This document shows positions 1 through 6,514 of a stretch of 13,306 bases of DNA, one piece after another. The DNA lies in the NCBI GenBank assembly GCA_016919605.1, contig JACXTQ010000137.1, positions 1-13,306 on the forward strand, in the 5' to 3' direction. The stretch is from Methylovulum sp. Lineage in GTDB: Bacteria > Pseudomonadota > Gammaproteobacteria > Methylococcales > Methylomonadaceae. How positions within the stretch are numbered: the first letter of the stretch is position 1; every line of letters begins with the position of its first letter. The translations under genes and the position numbers were made by a program. Under the pieces are notes generated by a model, which made no database searches, was not told where the DNA came from, and saw nothing but the letters and a program-made list of their open reading frames with translations.

Positions 1-309
1 AATGCCGGAGAGGCGGGTATCGGCGGTAAGAACGTCACCATTTCGGCGACACAGGTATTAGGTTCCAATAACATCCAAGTGGGTGGTGTCAGTACCGGTG
101 TGCCTGCCGCCTCGGTGGGCAGTTTGGCGGCGGGTCTGAGCGGGTTGAGTAACTTAAGCGCCAGCGTCAGCCAAATCGCCCAAGCGGCGACTGAAACCAA
201 TGAGAAGGATTCTGAGAAAAAGCGTAAAGCCGCCAAATTGGGTATCCTTAGTGTTGATTTCCTAGGTCACGGTGATGATAATAAGGCTAAAACCCGTCCT
301 GCTTCATAA
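1..309 (+). CDS. C-terminal end of a large filamentous-haemagglutinin-like surface/secreted protein (5' partial)
   Basis: The reading frame is open from the first base to a TAA at 307-309, so this is the last 102 codons of a longer gene that begins outside the window. The early part is Gly/Asn/Thr/Val-rich with short alternating strands (for example VTISATQVLGSNNIQVGG), typical of the beta-helix edge of filamentous haemagglutinin-type proteins. It is followed by a small-residue, Ser/Ala/Leu-rich stretch (about residues 39-62), then a charged Lys/Glu segment and a hydrophobic LGILSVDFLGHG end. That tail resembles the C-terminus of FHA-family proteins with a DUF3739-like region, which are usually exported by two-partner secretion. 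No TpsB/ShlB transporter gene is visible. The beta-helix character is seen in the sequence. The family name is inferred from pattern only, because most of the protein is missing. Confidence 0.6.
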   Translation, partial: NAGEAGIGGKNVTISATQVLGSNNIQVGGVSTGVPAASVGSLAAGLSGLSNLSASVSQIAQAATETNEKDSEKKRKAAKLGILSVDFLGHGDDNKAKTRPAS

Positions 310-335
310 GTTGGTCAGGCTCGTGGGTTAAGGAT

Positions 336-370
336 AAAAGCCGCAATTGCTTGGGCTATTGCGGCTTTTT
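336..370 (+). terminator. Rho-independent terminator after the adhesin gene
   Basis: A perfect 12-bp inverted repeat, AAAAGCCGCAAT (336-347) with ATTGCGGCTTTT (358-369), flanks a 10-nt loop and ends in a run of five T. It lies 26 bp after the adhesin stop codon. The A-run on the left gives a weaker T-tract on the other strand, so it could act both ways, although no minus-strand gene ends here. It also fills the leader of the next gene, so that gene probably has its own promoter. Confidence 0.88.
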
Positions 371-375
371 ATTAT
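347..375 (+). promoter_or_regulatory. Possible promoter embedded in the terminator, for the glycosyltransferase gene
   Basis: TATTAT at 370-375 matches five of six -10 consensus positions. TTGCTT at 347-352, 17 bp upstream, matches only three of six -35 positions. Transcription would begin near 382, which is compatible with translation from ATG 401 but not from ATG 374. The -35 is poor and the T-tract makes a chance -10 match likely, so this is a weak call. It matters mainly because the strong terminator just upstream should block read-through. Confidence 0.25.
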
Positions 376-400
376 GACGGCACCAGCTAAACAGGTTTTT

Positions 401-1093
401 ATGCGGCGTTTTTCCATTATTATCCCAACTTTGAACGAAGCGGAGGGTATTGTCGCCTGTCTATTGGCGTTACAGCCATTACGCTGCCAATGCGAGCTGA
501 TTATGGTCGATGGCGGCAGTACCGATGCCACCACCACGTTGGCGGCGCCGTGGCTGGATAAGTTGCTGGTTGCCGGGTCAGGACGGGCTAGGCAAATGAA
601 CTGCGGGGCAATGCAGGCCACGGGTGAAATATTGATTTTTCTCCATGCCGATACGTATTTGCCCGCTAATGCCTTGCCGTTAATCGCCACCTCTCTGGAG
701 AAAGGGCGATGTTGGGGACGCTTTGACGTGGTCTTAAGCGGGAAGCATTTCATGCTGAAAGTGATTGCGGTTATGATGAATTGGCGTTCACGTTTGACGG
801 GTATTGCTACCGGCGATCAAGTGATTTTTGTTACGCACAAGGCTTTTATGGATGTGGGGGGCTACCCTGAGATACCATTAATGGAAGATATTGCCTTGAG
901 TCAGGCCTTGAATAAGCTCGGTAAGCCTGTGTGCTTGGCGGCCAAAGTGACCAGTTCAGGGCGGCGTTGGTTGCGCTATGGTGTGTTGCATACCATCTTA
1001 TTGATGTGGTGGTTGCGGTGGCGGTTTGCCTGCGGTGTCCGACCTGAGTGCTTGGCAAAAGAGTATGCGCGGGGACGATTATGGAGCCTTTAA
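401..1093 (+). CDS. Family-2 glycosyltransferase, TIGR04283-like (GT-A fold)
   Basis: This is a 230-residue cytosolic or membrane-associated glycosyltransferase from the chosen start. The N-terminus runs straight into the GT-A nucleotide-sugar fold, FSIIIPTLNEAEG, with VDGGSTD at 36-42. Family-specific blocks follow: GRARQMN at 61-67, FLHADT at 80-85 (the DxD-like metal/nucleotide site), TGDQ at 137-140, PLMEDIALS at 159-167 and SGRRW at 186-190. The set matches the TIGR04283 group. That group is named for arsenosugar biosynthesis, but it is widespread and its real substrate is rarely known, so no acceptor is assigned. The C-terminus has a hydrophobic stretch (about 195-210) that may touch the membrane. 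ATG 374 is an alternative start but lies against the terminator T-run. ATG 401 has AGG at 393-395. The gene overlaps the next by 13 bp, suggesting co-translation. Confidence 0.85.
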   Translation: MRRFSIIIPTLNEAEGIVACLLALQPLRCQCELIMVDGGSTDATTTLAAPWLDKLLVAGSGRARQMNCGAMQATGEILIFLHADTYLPANALPLIATSLEKGRCWGRFDVVLSGKHFMLKVIAVMMNWRSRLTGIATGDQVIFVTHKAFMDVGGYPEIPLMEDIALSQALNKLGKPVCLAAKVTSSGRRWLRYGVLHTILLMWWLRWRFACGVRPECLAKEYARGRLWSL

Positions 1094-1860
1094 TCCGTTT
1101 GGCGGTGGCGGTGGGTATTTTCGCGCTGATGGCGGGTTTGGAAACCGTCATACCGAAGCGTGGCGACAATATTGACCGCAAACACCGCTGGCCTGTCAAT
1201 CTGGGGCTGGCCGCCTGCAATATGCTGATGTTGCGGTTTTCGATAGGGGGCATGGCTTATTTGGCGGCCAACCATGCCCAAGAATGGGGGGTGGGGCTGC
1301 TCAACGGGCTGTCGGTAACGGCACCGTTGTCGATAATCGTGACGTTGTTTGGCCTGGATTTGGCCATCTATTGGCAACATGTCGCCAGTCATCGCTGGCA
1401 TTGGTTATGGCGTTTACATCAGGTGCATCACAGTGACACCGGTATTGATGCCACCACGGCTGTGCGCTTCCATCCTTTGGAGATGTTGTTGTCAATGCTG
1501 TATAAAACCTTATGCATTGTGTTGCTGGGTGCTGACCCTTGGGCTGTTGTGCTGTTCGAGATACTGTTGAACGGCGCGGCAACCTTTAACCACAGCAACA
1601 TCCATATCCCCGAACCGCTTGAGCGGCGCTTACGCTGGCTAGTGGTCACGCCTGATTTGCACCGCATTCATCATTCTGTCCTGCCCGCCGAAATGGACAG
1701 CAATTATGGATTTTCAATCCCTTTATGGGATAGGTTGTTTAAGACCTATAAAGCCCACCCCCAACAACCGCAAACCACCATGCCTATCGGTTTGGTAACA
1801 TGGCGCAATGCCCTCGGATTTGTCCGCTTGCTACAGTTGCCGGTACGGCCTTTGCCCTAA
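1081..1860 (+). CDS. Sterol desaturase / fatty acid hydroxylase family membrane protein
   Basis: This 259-residue polytopic membrane protein belongs to the di-iron fatty acid hydroxylase superfamily (PF04116-like). It carries the diagnostic histidine clusters: HVASH at 100-104, HQVHH at 113-117, FHPLE with H131, NHSNIH at 170-175 and HRIHH at 194-198. These would bind two irons for O2-dependent hydroxylation or desaturation of a lipid. Hydrophobic segments lie near 5-20, 42-65, 80-100 and 140-165. ATG 1081 was chosen because GGGGA at 1071-1075 sits 5 nt upstream. The upstream in-frame TTG at 1048 has no comparable site. The start lies inside the glycosyltransferase gene, so the two probably form one transcript and may modify the same envelope lipid, which is an inference. 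Sterols, carotenoids and ordinary fatty acids are all possible substrates. Sequence alone does not choose between them. Confidence 0.88.
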   Translation: MEPLIRLAVAVGIFALMAGLETVIPKRGDNIDRKHRWPVNLGLAACNMLMLRFSIGGMAYLAANHAQEWGVGLLNGLSVTAPLSIIVTLFGLDLAIYWQHVASHRWHWLWRLHQVHHSDTGIDATTAVRFHPLEMLLSMLYKTLCIVLLGADPWAVVLFEILLNGAATFNHSNIHIPEPLERRLRWLVVTPDLHRIHHSVLPAEMDSNYGFSIPLWDRLFKTYKAHPQQPQTTMPIGLVTWRNALGFVRLLQLPVRPLP

Positions 1861-1900
1861 GCGGGGAAGGCACCAGCCAGCGGTGAGGCAGTCAGGCGGC

Positions 1901-2104
1901 TCATTTTTTGGGCTTAGCCTTAGTGTCGCCTGATTTTTCCGCTCTAGGGAAGGTGTCTTTAAGTTTAGGTAGTTGAGGCAAAAAAGCCACATCTGGGCGA
2001 TAATACGAGGAAGTGGGCGTTAAGTGCCGATGAAACCAAAGCCGCTGGATGTTGTCTGGTTTTTGCGACAAGCACCACTGTTCATAAATGGCTTGTGATA
2101 AAAT
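1901..2104 (-). pseudogene. Unrecognised small minus-strand reading frame without a standard start codon (small gene or 3' remnant)
   Basis: On the minus strand a frame stays open for 67 codons, from ATT (2104-2102) to TGA (1903-1901), filling most of the space between the desaturase gene and gspE. The translation looks protein-like: SQAIYEQW and IQRLWFHRHLTP, then TSSYYRPDVAFLPQLPKLKD, then a Lys-rich tail ending AKPKK. It has Trp, Tyr and His residues and a typical hydrophilic C-terminus. In-frame TAA codons lie directly upstream (2110-2108 and 2116-2114), so it cannot extend. There is no ATG; the only in-frame alternatives are a TTG at codon 12 and a GTG in the middle. It may start at ATT, or it may be the end of a gene whose front has been lost. 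I do not recognise the family. Convergence with the desaturase gene and divergence from gspE are consistent with either reading. Confidence 0.4.
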
Positions 2105-2120
2105 CCCTTAATTTTATATT
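2093..2120 (+). promoter_or_regulatory. Candidate sigma-70-type promoter for the T2SS operon
   Basis: TTGTGA (2093-2098, four of six matches to TTGACA) and TATATT (2115-2120, five of six matches to TATAAT) are separated by 16 bp. They lie in the AT-rich patch just before gspE. Initiation about 7 nt after the -10 would fall near 2127, leaving a leader of only about 5 nt before ATG 2132. The same AT-rich block reads TATAAA on the minus strand, so it could serve both directions. This rests on consensus matching only. Confidence 0.4.
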
Positions 2121-2131
2121 AACATCGACTA

Positions 2132-3817
2132 ATGGCTTACGAAGCACTGCTACATACCCTACAGACGAAAGGTAAATTGTCGGCGAACGAATTGAAAAAA
2201 GTTGAACGGGTCAGGAAAGGTTCGCTGGCGGAAAGTTTGCCGCAATTGCTGGTAAAGTTGGGCTTATGTTCCGAGCTGGATGTTGCCGATGCTTTTGTCG
2301 AATCCGGTCAGTTTGAAAAAGTGCCACCTGACCAATACCCGATGGAAGCGCAATTGCCCGACAAAATATCGTTGCGCTTTCTTAAGCAGTTCCATGTCAT
2401 CGGCTTGCATCAGGATGAGGGCAAGGTTACGGTGGCGATGATGGATCCCGAAGACCAATTTGTGGTCGATGCCTTGCGGTTGGCAACGGGCAAGTACGTC
2501 ATCACCAAAGTCGGTTTGGTGTCAGAGATTGATGTCGCTCTGGAAGTGCAGTACGGTGAAGGCCGTTCGCAAATGGATAAGATAGTCGATGGCCTGACGA
2601 TGGAAGATATTGGCGAGGAAGATTTGGAACATCTGAAAGACCTTGCCAGTGAAGCGCCGGTCATAAAAATGGTGAATCTGATTATGCAACGGGCCATTGA
2701 GACCAAAGCTTCGGATATTCACATCGAGCCGTTTGAGCAAAGTCTGAAAGTACGTTTGCGTGTTGATGGGGTGTTGCAGGAAATTGACGCGCCACCGGTC
2801 AAATCTACGGCGGCGGTAATTTCGCGGATCAAGATCATGGCGAAGTTGAATATCGCCGAGCGCCGTTTACCGCAAGATGGCCGTATCAAAGTACAAATGC
2901 TGGGTAAGGAGTTGGACTTGCGGGTTTCGACCATTCCAACCATGTACGGAGAAAGCGTGGTGATCCGGCTGTTGGATAAGGAAAACACGGTGTTGGATTT
3001 TCGGGCGTTGGGTTTTGCCGGACTGCATTTGCAACGTTTTTTGGACGTATTGGCATTGCCACATGGGATTATTTTGATTACCGGGCCTACGGGTAGCGGT
3101 AAATCGACCACCATGTATGCGGCATTAAAGCAGCTTAACACCTCGGCACGGAAAATCATCACCGTTGAAGACCCGGTCGAATATCAAATGGAAGGCATTA
3201 ACCAAATCCAAGCAAAACCATTGATTGGGTTGACTTTTGCCGTAGCCTTGCGCTCTATTGTCCGGCAAGACCCTGATGTGATTATGATCGGGGAAATGCG
3301 TGACTTGGAAACCGCCCGGATTGCCGTGCAATCAGCCTTGACCGGCCATTTGGTTTTGTCAACGCTGCACACCAATGATGCCGCTGGTGGGGTTACACGG
3401 TTGCTAGATATGGGCTTGGAAGAATATTTGCTCACCTCCACCGTCAACGGCATTTTGGCGCAACGGCTGGTCAGAAAGCTGTGCGCAGCCTGTAAAGACC
3501 CTTATCCGGCTTCGCCGGAGTTGGTCGCGGATTTGCGTTTGCGCCGCTTTGCTCCAGAAGGCGACATTATCCTTTATAAGCCCGTGGGTTGTCCGGTATG
3601 CAACGGCATGGGCTATCGCGGACGGATGGCGATTATTGAATTTTTACCGATGACCGACCCTGTCCGCAAACTGATTATGGCACATGAAGAAGCGGGGGCC
3701 ATCCAAAAATTGGCGGTCGCCGAAGGGATGCAGACCCTGTACGAAAACGGTTTGGACAAGGTAGTGCAGGGTGTGACGACCTTGGAAGAGGTCATGCGCG
3801 TGACTTCGGAAGCCTAA
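2132..3817 (+). CDS. gspE: Type II secretion system ATPase GspE
   Basis: GspE is the cytoplasmic hexameric ATPase that powers pseudopilus assembly through GspF and GspL. The 561-residue protein is full length. An N-terminal MshEN/GspE-N region (about 1-140) is followed by the RecA-like motor. Visible motifs are Walker A GPTGSGKST (318-326), the Asp box ITVEDPVE (343-350), Walker B DPDVIMIGEMRD (380-391) and the His box TGHLVLSTLHTNDA (404-417). Four cysteines (C451, C454, C487, C490) form the CxxC...CxxC zinc subdomain common in GspE/PilB ATPases. No good Shine-Dalgarno site precedes ATG 2132, and no in-frame alternative ATG precedes Met71, so the start is kept. The stop is immediately followed by the gspF ATG. 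PilB is an alternative identity, but the downstream gspF-D genes settle it. Confidence 0.96.
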   Translation: MAYEALLHTLQTKGKLSANELKKVERVRKGSLAESLPQLLVKLGLCSELDVADAFVESGQFEKVPPDQYPMEAQLPDKISLRFLKQFHVIGLHQDEGKVTVAMMDPEDQFVVDALRLATGKYVITKVGLVSEIDVALEVQYGEGRSQMDKIVDGLTMEDIGEEDLEHLKDLASEAPVIKMVNLIMQRAIETKASDIHIEPFEQSLKVRLRVDGVLQEIDAPPVKSTAAVISRIKIMAKLNIAERRLPQDGRIKVQMLGKELDLRVSTIPTMYGESVVIRLLDKENTVLDFRALGFAGLHLQRFLDVLALPHGIILITGPTGSGKSTTMYAALKQLNTSARKIITVEDPVEYQMEGINQIQAKPLIGLTFAVALRSIVRQDPDVIMIGEMRDLETARIAVQSALTGHLVLSTLHTNDAAGGVTRLLDMGLEEYLLTSTVNGILAQRLVRKLCAACKDPYPASPELVADLRLRRFAPEGDIILYKPVGCPVCNGMGYRGRMAIIEFLPMTDPVRKLIMAHEEAGAIQKLAVAEGMQTLYENGLDKVVQGVTTLEEVMRVTSEA

Positions 3818-5035
3818 ATGCCATTGTTCACTTATAAGGCCATTAACGCCCAAGGCGAAACCGAAGAGGGCTTACGTGACGCGCCTGATGAGGCGCAACT
3901 GATCGCGGCGTTGCAGACGGAAAACTATATCCCCATTAAAGTCAGTGCCGCCAACTCAGGGTCGTTTTTAGGGATGGGTTTAGGGGTAAAGCAAAATAAA
4001 TTGTCGCAAAAGGATATTTTGCTGTTCACGGGCGAATTGGCAACCTTATTGGAATCCGGTTTGCCTATAGACAAATCCTTAATCGTGTTGATGGATTTGA
4101 CGGAAGACCATGAGGCGTTGACCAAACTGATTGCAAAGGTGCTGGAAAAAGTCAAAGGCGGTACGTCCTTGGCGGATGCTTTGGAGATGCAAGCGGGTAT
4201 TTTTAGTAAATTTTATCTAAATATGATCCGCGCCGGTGAAGCTGGGGGCGGTTTGGGTGAGGTACTGAGCCGTTTGGGCGAATACTTGGAAAGCTCGCAA
4301 GAATTAAAAGACACGGTCAGCACCGCACTGATTTATCCGGCGATCTTATTGGTGATGTCGCTGGCTTCGGTGTTTGTCATGCTGACATTTGTGGTGCCGC
4401 AATTTAGCGAGATGTTTAAGAGTGCCGGAAAGGATTTGCCTGTATCGACTCAAGTCGTGGTGGCGATGGCCGAATGGCTGCAAAGTTATTGGTGGGTGTT
4501 GCTCGGCTTGTTGTTTGGCGGCTCCAGTTATATGAAATTTCAAATGGCTGACCCTATTCGTAAAAAAGTTTGGGATGGGCGGTTTTTAAAGTTGCCGATG
4601 TTCGGTGCGGTGCTGTTGAACAAGGAAACCGCCAACATTACCCGCACTTTGGGAACTTTACTGGGTAATGGGGTTTCCATTATAGCGGCGATGATGATTG
4701 TCAGGGAAACGGTTGACAATTTGGTGATTGCCGAGGCGATAGCCGAAACCGAAGAGCAACTTAAACAAGGCCGACATTTATCGGAGGCATTGTTGGAAAA
4801 AGCCTTGTTTCCGAAAATGGCGATGCAAATGATTAAGATGGGCGAAGAGACCGGCCGCTTGGAAGAAATGTTGTTACGGGTAGCGACCATTTACGACAAG
4901 CAGCTTCGGGTCGCCATCCAGCGGATGCTCGCATTCTTGGAGCCTGTGCTGATCATCACCTTAGGTCTGATGATTGCGGGCATTATCGTCTCTATCCTGA
5001 TGGCGATTTTGAGCGTCAATGATTTAGCTTTCTAA
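3818..5035 (+). CDS. gspF: Type II secretion system inner-membrane platform protein GspF
   Basis: GspF is the polytopic core of the inner-membrane platform, coupling GspE to pseudopilin insertion. Its 405 residues match the usual family length. The typical start MPLFTYKAINAQG leads to two homologous cytoplasmic T2SSF domains (about 68-190 and 271-393). Each carries the repeated signature: AGEAGGGLGEVLSRL at 139-153 and MGEETGRLEEMLLRV at 351-365. Membrane segments lie at about 171-193, 220-237 and 376-399. The ATG directly follows the gspE TAA with no gap, and GGAAG at 3808-3812 sits 5 nt upstream as a ribosome site, so translation is probably coupled. A 159-bp gap then separates it from gspG, the only real gap in the operon. 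Confidence 0.96.
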   Translation: MPLFTYKAINAQGETEEGLRDAPDEAQLIAALQTENYIPIKVSAANSGSFLGMGLGVKQNKLSQKDILLFTGELATLLESGLPIDKSLIVLMDLTEDHEALTKLIAKVLEKVKGGTSLADALEMQAGIFSKFYLNMIRAGEAGGGLGEVLSRLGEYLESSQELKDTVSTALIYPAILLVMSLASVFVMLTFVVPQFSEMFKSAGKDLPVSTQVVVAMAEWLQSYWWVLLGLLFGGSSYMKFQMADPIRKKVWDGRFLKLPMFGAVLLNKETANITRTLGTLLGNGVSIIAAMMIVRETVDNLVIAEAIAETEEQLKQGRHLSEALLEKALFPKMAMQMIKMGEETGRLEEMLLRVATIYDKQLRVAIQRMLAFLEPVLIITLGLMIAGIIVSILMAILSVNDLAF

Positions 5036-5194
5036 GAGCGTGTTTAACTGTGCCGCATCAAGCCGCCTAGTAGTTTTTAAACAAGTTCCAGTAGGTTCTA
5101 AGCAAACCAATTCCCTACGCTGTGTTTGTCTCGGCAAAATAGCCACAATAGCTATCTGCTTATAAATTATTTTGATATTTTAATGGAATACATC
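5036..5194 (+). promoter_or_regulatory. 159-bp gap between gspF and gspG, possibly carrying a gspG promoter
   Basis: This is the only non-coding interval inside the operon. It becomes AT-rich towards gspG. A possible -10, TATAAA (5161-5166), has a weak -35-like TAGCCA (5140-5145) 15 bp upstream, which would give a leader of about 20 nt. I see no convincing terminator; the short inverted repeat GTTTAA/TTAAAC (5042-5047, 5077-5082) has a 29-nt loop and no T-run. A separate promoter would fit the high demand for the major pseudopilin, but the evidence is weak. Confidence 0.3.
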
Positions 5195-5626
5195 ATGAAA
5201 AAAAACCATACCCCAAGCCAATCAGGCTTCACTTTACTTGAACTATTGGTGGTTTTAGGCATTATCGCCATGTTGGCGGGCATTGTTGGGCCGCAAGTTA
5301 TGAAGCACATGGGCGAATCCAAAACCAAGGCAGCCAAAGTGCAAATTGAAGATTTATCGGCGACCTTGGATATGTATAAGCTCGATTTAGGTCGTTATCC
5401 CACCACTGAAGAAGGTCTGAAAGCCTTAATCGAATCACCTGATAATGCCAAACGCTGGAACGGGCCGTATCTGCAAAAAAGCAACAAAATTCCTTTAGAT
5501 CCTTGGCAAAACGAATACCATTATGTTTCTCCAGGTGAACATGGCAAATTTGACCTGTTCTCTTACGGCGCCGATAACAAAGAAGGCGGCGAAGGCGAAG
5601 ACCAGGATCTGCTCAGTTGGGAATAA
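5195..5626 (+). CDS. gspG: Major pseudopilin GspG
   Basis: GspG is the main subunit of the periplasmic pseudopilus that pushes cargo through the secretin. The 143-residue precursor has a short positive leader, the prepilin peptidase site SQSG|FTLLELLVVLG (cut after G11) and Glu at mature position 5. The ~20-residue hydrophobic helix continues into the GspG core, which includes YPTTEEGLKALI and NGPYLQ. The C-terminal SYGADNKEGGEGEDQD matches the calcium-binding end characteristic of GspG, which separates it from type IV pilins. ATG 5195 is preferred over ATG 5183 because TGGA at 5184-5187 lies 7 nt upstream and the leader is of usual length. A much longer in-frame extension (to 5126) would add an atypical leader. 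Cleavage needs a GspO/PilD peptidase encoded elsewhere. Confidence 0.96.
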   Translation: MKKNHTPSQSGFTLLELLVVLGIIAMLAGIVGPQVMKHMGESKTKAAKVQIEDLSATLDMYKLDLGRYPTTEEGLKALIESPDNAKRWNGPYLQKSNKIPLDPWQNEYHYVSPGEHGKFDLFSYGADNKEGGEGEDQDLLSWE

Positions 5627-6111
5627 TTCCCCACACCAATAGGCCACGGTTTGCCGCTACGCAAGGGTTCACCTTGCTTGAGTTAATTGTTGTCTTGGTA
5701 ATTGTTATCTTAGGTTTCGCCGCGATAGGCATCAGCATTTCTTCGGGGCATGACAGCACAGCCATCAAAACTACTGCGCGTGATATTGTCTCCGCCTTGC
5801 GTTTTGCCCGTGGTGAGGCGCTGATGAGCCATGAAGAAACCACGATCACTTTTGATCTGGAGAACAACAGCTACACGGTTAGCGAACGGGAGAGGGTTTA
5901 TGAGATACCCGAAGGCGTTGCCGTGACCGTGGTCACTGCGCAAAGCGAACTGACTGGTCAAGGCTTGGGGAGTATCCGATTCTTTCCCGATGGCTCGTCA
6001 ACGGGCGGACGAGTGACGTTGGAAGGGAAAACTGCGAAATGGCAAATTGACATTAACTGGCTGACTGGGGCGGCGGAACTCAATGATCTGTCCGATGACG
6101 AGAAAAACTAG
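5617..6111 (+). CDS. gspH: Minor pseudopilin GspH
   Basis: This 164-residue precursor of a low-abundance pseudopilin is incorporated at or near the pseudopilus tip. The peptidase site is TQG|FTLLELIVVL (cut after G17) with Glu at mature position 5, followed by the hydrophobic helix. A GspH-like beta domain comes next, including ARDIVSALRFARGEALMSH and a C-terminal GSIRFFPDGSSTGGRVTLE. The frame has no ATG or GTG before the mature domain. The only usable start is TTG 5617, inside the end of gspG (10-bp overlap), with AGGA at 5604-5607 lying 9 nt upstream. Reduced initiation from TTG would suit a minor subunit, which is an inference. The assignment rests on gene order and the FPDG segment. Confidence 0.9.
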   Translation: MGIIPHTNRPRFAATQGFTLLELIVVLVIVILGFAAIGISISSGHDSTAIKTTARDIVSALRFARGEALMSHEETTITFDLENNSYTVSERERVYEIPEGVAVTVVTAQSELTGQGLGSIRFFPDGSSTGGRVTLEGKTAKWQIDINWLTGAAELNDLSDDEKN

Positions 6112-6514
6112 GCAACAGGGTTTTTCCCTGCTGGAAATTTTGATTGCCTTTTCGATATTGGCATTATCGATAGCCATTTTGTTGAAAATATTCGCCGGGG
6201 GTGTCCAAACCGCCGCCGTTGCCGAAGATTATACGATGGCGGTGCAGTTGGCGGAATCGCTGATGGTTAGGGCGGGGGTTGAAACGCCATTACAAGCGGG
6301 CCAAATATTAGGCCGTGACAATGACAAATACAATTGGCAAGTGGTGGTCACCCCTTACCGTTTCAGCCCCCCGGACGTTGATGCTAGTAAGCTAACAACC
6401 GAGTTTTTCGTGGTCGATGTCAGCGTGTCTTGGGATGATGAAGGCACTAATGGCAGATCGCTGGAATTGTCCACCCTGAAATTGCGCAGCAAACCTGTGG
6501 AGCCACCCTCATGA
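6083..6514 (+). CDS. gspI: Minor pseudopilin GspI
   Basis: This 143-residue minor pseudopilin forms the tip complex with GspJ and GspK. The leader ends QQG|FSLLEILIAFS, cut after G13, with Glu at mature position 5. The remainder has the GspI pattern: a helix with QLAESLMVRAGVE, then NYNW-like YNWQVVVTPY and the strand VVDVSVSWDDE. Two starts are possible. ATG 6083 has GGA (6075-6077) at 5 nt, whereas ATG 6095 would give a shorter leader without a clear ribosome site, so 6083 is chosen. The start lies inside gspH (29-bp overlap). The stop overlaps the gspJ start in ATGA. Confidence 0.93.
   Translation: MICPMTRKTRQQGFSLLEILIAFSILALSIAILLKIFAGGVQTAAVAEDYTMAVQLAESLMVRAGVETPLQAGQILGRDNDKYNWQVVVTPYRFSPPDVDASKLTTEFFVVDVSVSWDDEGTNGRSLELSTLKLRSKPVEPPS

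Noticed and set aside
846..1253. Long minus-strand frames over the glycosyltransferase and desaturase genes
   Set aside because: They run antisense to two genes with clear family motifs, have Arg/Gln/His-rich unstructured translations, and match no recognisable family.
3301..3840. GEMRD instead of GEIRD in the GspE Walker B region
   Set aside because: Met at this position is common in related PilB/PilT ATPases, and all catalytic residues are present, so no altered function is implied.
5042..5082. GTTTAA/TTAAAC inverted repeat after gspF as a terminator or transposon end
   Set aside because: Only 6 bp of AT-rich stem with a 29-nt loop, no T-run and no matching partner or target duplication elsewhere in the gap.
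5126..5194. Longer GspG start giving a 34-residue leader
   Set aside because: Prepilin leaders are short and basic. The extension has no ribosome site and would add an atypical Tyr/Asn-rich leader. ATG 5195 is better supported.
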